Part shown: in pieces, positions 57,368 through 64,000 of the stretch
Layout: each line of letters opens with the position of its first letter
Numbering within the stretch: position 1 is the stretch's first letter
DNA from: Anastatus disparis
Lineage: Eukaryota > Arthropoda > Insecta > Hymenoptera > Eupelmidae
Assembly: GCA_017163975.1 (NCBI GenBank)
Contig: JAFFSR010000218.1
Span: 186,001-250,000, forward strand
Direction of reading: 5' to 3'
Length of the DNA stretch: 64,000 nt
The notes under the pieces: model-generated
Database searches by the model: none
What the model saw: the letters and a program-made list of their open reading frames with translations, nothing else
What the model was told of the DNA's origin: nothing
Translations under genes and position numbers: made by a program

Positions 57368-59101
57368 GAAGATTTGTTACAATAAGTAAACATTAAATTG
57401 GATAAAATAGTTCATGATAGTATATGCAAATAATAAATTGTTCATTATAAGTGTTTAACAGTTTATTTAATAATAAATGTTCAATCTGATTTAGAAATTG
57501 TTTTTTAATTAATAATTAAGCTAAATTTCAACCATTTTTTCATCTAACAAAATGAACATGTATTAAAAATAAAGAAAAAAATTATTAATTCATATATGAA
57601 TTGTGTTGTTAGGCAACTAATTCTTTTAACGTATATTGAATCATTACATCCATTAAAGAGGAAAAATCCTTGTAATTTAGTGACGTAATTTTGGTAAGAC
57701 TCTCAAAATGTATAAAATAACTTTGTCAGTTAAAGCCAATCAAAGATATTCAAATGAGTGGACGAAATTTTCTAATACTTCGTTCTCAACTATTACAACA
57801 CAAGATTAAAAAAAGATTTGTATTTAATAATATTAAATTACTTTAAAATTTAAAATTCTTACTTTCATATTTTTGTAATAGCCTTGATTATTTAATTTTC
57901 TCGACTTTTTTCTTGATATTTACAATATTACTCATGTACGTCCATATACTCATTGACACACAATAGGTAAACTAACATTGACTCGAAGTCTAACATAAAT
58001 ACATCATTAAAATAACACGTATATGGAAATCAACATACATGTTATGTATTTACACACATTCACTCGCATAATATGTGCATACATAAGTGCAAAGCACTAT
58101 ACAAATATAATAATTACAAAAACAGAAAAATAATATAAATTCAATTAGCGTAAGAACGCAAGTAAATGCTTTATTATTTAAACGGATTTAGTATTTTTAA
58201 GTAACACCAAGAAATACAAAATGCTCAATTAAAAAAATTTTTTATACTTACTATAATGAGTCGAACTATTAAGCGACACGATACAACGTGCAACTAATAT
58301 TTTTTAAATAATTAATTTGTTGTAAAAATATACGTTAAAAAATTTGAGTAAGATTTAAAATGACTAAAATGTGACGTTGGTCCCCTAAATTAATACGAAT
58401 CGATATGAAAATATTTTTATTTAAAATAAAGCTACCAGTTTTACTTTATGATGTATTTTTTCTTTAACAGATATCGTTTATTGCATAAAATGACGTAAAG
58501 TATAATGTACATTATTCAATAGTATTTTAATTATAAAATTAAAAACAATTAGAATTTTATCATTATATCATTGTCAGAAAAGGATATTAGATAAAACGAT
58601 AAATAGCACGCCAGAATTTCGGATTCGATTATATTCCACCAATATAAGCGTAACAAATAAAAATTCTGAAATCCTGTCTAAAAATGTACAAACTTATTTC
58701 ATTTTTAAAAGCTTACAAAGTTTATTCTTTGCTTAGAATATTTATAAGATTCTTATATAACAAAACGTAATTTTTAATACTATTTTAATAATTTCTAACA
58801 ATGCATATTATTTGGATTTAAATATGAAAATATATTGACCTAAATTAAAAAAAAATAATAACAGCTACAATTACTTTTATGTTTGTTTAATGAAAGGTTA
58901 ATGTGGTGTGGAAGTATATAAACTGACGCAAAACTTATTTTCTAAAAATAAATTTTTTATTGTCTTAGTAAGTGTCAAACGTAGTATTTAAATGTTTTGT
59001 AACTTGCAGTGCATAAAACAGATTTTTATACCAAATAAATAAAAGAACGCTTACACCTGATATTGTAATTTTCAATTAAAAATTGAAAAATTATATTCAT
59101 A
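57368..59101. other. OBP-C to OBP-D intergenic region
   Basis: AT-rich, no further gene. A TATATAAA at 58915-58922 lies about 180 bp before OBP-D. Confidence 0.6.
58915..58922 (+). promoter_or_regulatory. Likely TATA box of OBP-D
   Basis: TATATAAA in the same spelling and similar distance to the ATG as for OBP-B. Confidence 0.45.
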
Positions 59102-60652
59102 ATGAAAATTTTCGGGTGGATGTATTTGTTAAGTTTTTTTGTAAGTAATTGTATTTTTCTAATGATTTTTATTTCAAGTGTATATTTTTAAAAATTAATA
59201 CAAATTTAACGTTTTTACAAGCTATGCGCGCATTCCTTAACATTTCAAGAAGCCAGAGAACACGTCAAAGATTGCATGTATGAATTTAAGTATTCTAGAG
59301 GTAAGAGGTAATTTTAATTAACGGGCTTGCACTTAATTGTTTTTTAATTGCGCAAGTGTGAGTAATTTTGATTAACAAATCTCATGCACGAATTATATTA
59401 TTTCGAATTTTTAATTATTACCAAAGTTACAATTAATTTATGTATTGATTAAATTTCAAGTTTTACCATAGAAATTTTCATAAACATAATTTTTATAGAG
59501 GATATTAACATGATGAGGAAAGAAAAATCATCAGATTTAGATTGTTTCACTGCGTGCATAATGAAAAAACGAGGATCTGTAAGTTTTTATTTTATTAATT
59601 ATACAAGATATAAATACCAATTCCTGATTAAGATGAAAGTGATTTTCTAGTCTTTTAGATTTGTTTTGTATTTAATTATTTCTTAATGACAAAAGATAAT
59701 TTTTGAGTGAAAATTAAAGGTAACGAAATAAATTTAAAAAATGATAGTAGGTTTCGATTAGTTTCGATTCAAAAATATGTTTTAGTTTAAAATTGCAAAT
59801 GGATATAGCATCTCGCGTAAAAATATTAAATATATTAGAATTGAACGTGAAACTTTCTGCCTTTTGTTGGAACTGTTTCAAACGTAATAATTTTTGTTGG
59901 AGGCATCTATATGCAGTTAGTATAATAACGGTTAAAAATTGTCTCTTTTATTTTAATTTGTTTGGATTAATGAATTATATTATCTTTTTAATATATAAAA
60001 TTTTTTTAGTTTATTAGAAATTTTGGAAATTTTGTTAAAATATATTTAATTTTTAGAAAAATGACTTTTGTGCTAATCAACGGAATACCTGCATTAAAAC
60101 TAATTTTGTTTCAGTTAAAAGATGGAAAAATTGATTCAAGTAAAATGTTGGAGATATTAACAAGTCTTCGAGTCTTGAACGGTGAAAGAAATCAAGAAAA
60201 AGTTACTATGTGTGTTTCGGCAGGTAAATTTAAAAAAAAACTAATATAGATAAAATTTCAGATTTGTTTACTATGTTAAGTTTTAATAACATTGAAGTAA
60301 TCGAATATTTTTCATCAATGATTATACTGCACGAGATTTTTTTTAACCTAAAAGTTGTATTTAATAACGATAAATTAGCGATGTAGTTGGTTTTCATAAT
60401 GAAATTATAGTTTCAACCTAAAAAACGATAAATAAAAAAATAATTTAATTTTTTGTTGTTTATTTTTTGCATATTAATTTATTGAATTTGATTCTAAAAA
60501 ATGAACTATATTAAATTAGTAGTTAGATATTAAGAAATAATATGATAGTAAAGTAATAATAAACCATTTCTTTTTTTTCAGCTAATAGACAGAGTAACGA
60601 GTGCTTAGTGGCAAGAGATATGATAGGCTGTCTATTTTATAAGACTTACTGA
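59102..60652 (+). CDS. Odorant-binding protein (OBP-D), five exons
   Basis: Exons 59102-59140, 59222-59300, 59499-59578, 60115-60223, 60582-60652; 125 residues; all GT-AG; phases 0,1,0,1. Leader MKIFGWMYLLSFFLCAHS with cleavage probably after AHS. C1 in VKDCM, C2-X3-C3 in DCFTACIMKKRG, C4 in TMCVS, C5-X8-C6 in NECLVARDMIGC; spacing X23, X3, X39, X10, X8. The FTAC-MKK segment is shared with OBP-B, suggesting these two are close relatives in the array. Predicted soluble carrier of small hydrophobic molecules. A 62-codon frame at 60061-60249 is exon 4 read through its introns and is not a separate gene. Confidence 0.92.
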
Positions 60653-62727
60653 GAAAATCGTTGTTAAAGTTTTGATAAAACTTTATGAGTTCATAGAAAA
60701 ATTATTATTTATTAATCTTAGTTTACCTACCATGTAAAATATCATGAGATGTTAAAGTCGATAGAAATTGTAGGAAAAAATAAATTCGAATACATTTTTG
60801 TTACTTGATCTCAAGATGTTGCTGCAATAAAATTAGGAATCTGCATACTTCATACACTAATTCAAAATATTTAGTTCGAAATTTGAAGCTTTAAACAGCA
60901 ATCAATAAGTCTATTTGAAGAAGATACTCGAAATTTTGAACAATATATGAACGATTGAAACGATAAGTTACTGAATCAATGACGGTTGAATTGAATAAAA
61001 CTTGAGTATACTTGAAAAAATGCACGGAAATTTTAAATAATTCAATAATTAGTAAATATGAAAGTCTAGCTAGTTAATTTTTTTGCACAAAATAAGAAAA
61101 GAAATTTAAAAAAAAGTAAAACACCAATATCTACCACGATTTGTACAAGTGAAAATAATGCGCTTTAGAATAGGTTTACGACGTTGACACACGCTATAGT
61201 GATATATCACTAACTTGAAGAAATCTCAACACCTGAATGTTTAATACAAGAATCAAGACACGTTTAATCATAAACTAATAATATGAAGAATTCAACAAAG
61301 AAAGAACCGAATAAGATAAGTTGTATTGTGGATTTCTCACATATTTACTTTAATATTTATAAAATACCAAGCTGTTTTCTTTATTGTAAAAATAAAAATA
61401 ATCTATGAATTTTGTATTTGTAAAAAAACTGTAATATATTGTATTGTAATGAATCGCTGACGACCCAGTCGACTATGCGACTACAAATAAATAAATGAAA
61501 AAAAAAAATTATTTACTCAACGCACTACAATCATAATGATATTAAATTAAGAAAAAAAATACCCATTTATTGCACTCACTATTTTTATTAAAAATTATGA
61601 ATAAGAAATTTTACTAGGAAAAAAATAATGTTTATGTAAAGGTCAATATTATATATTTTTTAAACAATGGCTTCTTTACGTAATGAAAAAAATGTAATGA
61701 TTATTAACTTTATTTTCGTTCATCAACACAATAACGTGTTTAAAGCAATTAAATTTAACAACGGTTTTCCGTTTTCCAAAGAATTTTTGACGTTTGACAT
61801 TATTAAAATTTTACTGTGAATCATATCAGATCTTCCGTTGAATATTGATAAAATAATATTAATTTCCTTAAAGTTTTCACGAATTTTTATTTCAAGATAT
61901 TATTGTGATGAAATTTAAAAATAATAATTTTAATTATTTCTATTTATAAAACAGAATTTTCAAATTCTATGTCTTCTTAATAAATTCATTGTATATCAGT
62001 ATTTTGATATTAATAAAATATACTATTTATTAGTACGTATACTGAAAAATGTGTTGCATTCAAAATAATTTTAATTATCTCATCAACATTATTGCTAATA
62101 AAGCAATTATATTAAAATTAACATAATAACGAATGCAAACAATCATTTGAAATTTTAAAATAATAGTTTAAAATATCAAATTTTAGAATATATTTCTATA
62201 TTGATGAATAAATTATTAATCACTATTTATTCTTATCTGCATTAATTTTTAATTCATTATGAATCTGCAATTATTAAGATTTAATCATTTGTTCATCACG
62301 CTTATATCTTTAGCCAAAACTAGTGCTACTTTTAATTTATAGTATACTAATTAAACCAATGCATTTAAAATTTTACATCCTGTTAAAATCTTCATTTTTT
62401 TTTCCTTATCTCAATTTCGAAAAAAAATAATTAATTTCAAATTTATTTAAACAACAACAGCAAATGAATAATTGCAACAAAAAATAGCTACAATTGCTAA
62501 AAAACTATATATTTATCATCTTGGAGATGTTTGATAAAAGAAATAATAATTCGTGCTTTAGAAGCACGCGATTACTTGGACAATATTTTTCATAAACTAA
62601 TTGTGACCACTTGCATAATTTAAAAATATTGCTAATATATTTGATGATCTTATATAATGGAGAAGAAAAATTCATTTTAAAAATTATTCATTTTATCCAA
62701 GATTTAGTATAATTAGTCTTACAATCG
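60653..62727. other. OBP-D to OBP-E intergenic region
   Basis: No supported gene. About 61430-61510 ends in an aataaataaatg plus A-run after a non-AT-rich stretch (gctgacgacccagtcgac), resembling a retroelement 3' tail. Confidence 0.5.
61430..61510 (+). mobile_element. Possible retroelement 3' tail
   Basis: gacgacccagtcgactatgcgac followed by aaataaataaatg and a poly-A run. The structure resembles LINE 3' ends; no coding part remains. Confidence 0.3.
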
Positions 62728-62734
62728 TATAAAA
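62728..62734 (+). promoter_or_regulatory. Possible TATA box of OBP-E
   Basis: TATAAAA about 92 bp before the ATG of OBP-E. Confidence 0.35.
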
Positions 62735-62825
62735 TGTTCGTCCAACATCCAGAAAGTTCCATTTGAGTTAAACGAGTCTCGAAACAATCAGCTTCAAGTT
62801 TATATATACATAAAAAGTAAAAAAA

Positions 62826-64000
62826 ATGAAGTTCGTACTCTTAACTCTTTGCTTATTTGCCCTAACAGTGAGTGATTATTATTAATAATATATTTACGAT
62901 TAGATCTTTCAAAGTGCCAATATTTATACGTATCCTGAATTTTATTAGTGTCAATGTGTCTATAAATCTTTGAATTATTAGATAATTTTATAAAAAACAA
63001 ACCCATTTTAAACGTTTGTATGAATTTACTTTCTTGGCGTATTTCAAATTTTTATTAAAATCTAAACATTTTTTAAAACTATTTCATTATTAAGTGAATT
63101 TTTTCAATTTGAAATATTTGCAAAAATATTCATTATACAGAATACTTTTTCACTAATATACTCTCACTAAAGTATATTTTACGTGCGAGAAGCGTCATTT
63201 TGTGTACCGTATGAATAGTTGACGTGCAAATGCAAAAATATTCATTTTATCGAAAATTGGATTTTATACACTAATCTTAAGTTTTTCCAAAATGTAACAA
63301 GGGCATAAAGTAAATTTTCGTGCACGATTGTATAGACTCGTGATTCTGTAAAGATTTATGCTAAAGTTCTATACATATGATTTTTTTTTTATTTTTTGCA
63401 AAACTTGACCGTTGATTTGTACATTTTTAATGTAAAGCGCCACTTATTTTATGCTCTGCATAAACCATGAATTTCGTATGCAACGTAAAAAGGTGTTATT
63501 TTGAAATCAACAAACAGCCACTCAAAAACAAAATATCACATACGAAATTAGAAAATAGATTTCAGATTTTAAAGAATGATTTTCATCCATTTATTGTAAA
63601 TCTACTTTATTCAGGTTGTTAATTTCTTTTTAACATTTTAGGTATGTAAGGTTCAAGGTCTTAGTAAAGACGATATGCCATCCTTGAAAAGCTTTGAAGA
63701 ATGTTTAGATGAGAATGGCATAAGTTCAGGTATTTACATAATTTTTTGTTACGTGAGTAAATCACAACTTTTGGCTGATAATTTATAAATGTTTGTATTG
63801 CAGAGGATCTTGACTCATTGGAAGAATCAGATGATCCTAAACTAAAATGCATAATGGCTTGCGTATTTGAGAAACAAGGAGTCGTAAGTTTAAGAAATAA
63901 ATCATTTAAATTTTTCAATGAAATAAATAAATAAAAATTAAATTTAAATTATTACAGTTGAAAAATGGAAAAATTGATAAAAACCTCATGAAAAAGAGTA
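62826..64000 (+). CDS. Odorant-binding protein (OBP-E), 3' cut by window end
   Basis: Exons seen: 62826-62867, 63642-63729, 63804-63883, and exon 4 from 63958 to beyond the window. GT-AG introns with phases 0,1,0, as in the other four genes. Leader MKFVLLTLCLFALT continuing into VCKVQG in exon 2. C1 in EECLDENG; C2-X3-C3 in KCIMACVFEKQG; C1-X23-C2. The DDPKLKC stretch before C2 is identical to that of OBP-A, pointing to close relationship of the first and last genes seen. C4-C6 should lie beyond the window. A minus-strand frame over 63661-63918 is a shadow. Confidence 0.9.

Noticed and set aside
60061..60249. 62-codon ORF as separate gene
   Set aside because: It is exon 4 of OBP-D read through the upstream intron and past the donor site.

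Overview
The window is AT-rich genomic DNA from an insect. The evidence is a divergent ionotropic-receptor (IR) gene cluster and a classic six-cysteine odorant-binding-protein (OBP) cluster, both insect chemosensory families. Between them lie secreted leucine-rich-repeat (LRR) genes that resemble Toll-type ectodomains without membrane anchor or TIR domain. Proteins of that kind are known as venom components of aphid-parasitoid wasps, so a parasitoid hymenopteran is my best guess, but it is inference only. All genes found lie on the + strand.

Region 1 (about 0.3-13.6 kb) is a tandem array of four single-exon divergent IRs. Copies 2 (4561-6501) and 4 (11657-13636) are intact. Copy 1 is a pseudogene with two nonsense codons and a 32-bp deletion. 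Copy 3 is a pseudogene with nonsense and deletion damage plus a 5'-truncated Jockey/CR1-like LINE in the channel region. A fifth remnant lies at about 11.06-11.29 kb. A block of about 105 bp is conserved upstream of all four copies.

Region 2 (about 17-39 kb) holds two intact secreted LRR genes (28313-29626 and 35794-37137) and one LRR pseudogene (18161-18935). The pseudogene has lost its start codon and is interrupted by a SINE. Flanking blocks recur between copies, so the unit was duplicated together with its promoter. Downstream of the pseudogene is a very long near-perfect palindrome (arms about 1.08 kb, 19085-21402). It is missing from the matching place beside the intact copy at 35.8 kb. 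An array of degenerate repeats of about 160 bp and several hairpin elements fill 31.5-34.4 kb.

Region 3 (about 39-46 kb) contains no gene I can support, only SINEs, MITE-like elements and unique AT-rich DNA.

Region 4 (46.2 kb to the end) is a tandem array of five OBP genes, the last cut by the window edge. All share five-exon structure (four exons visible in the last), intron phases 0,1,0,1 and the C2-X3-C3 signature; the four complete genes also show C5-X8-C6. The first gene uses an apparent GC-AG intron.

Throughout are eight copies of one tRNA-derived SINE family, several with clear target-site duplications, three palindromic MITEs of about 380 bp flanked by TTAA, and several other small inverted-repeat elements. 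No rRNA, CRISPR array or functional tRNA gene was found.
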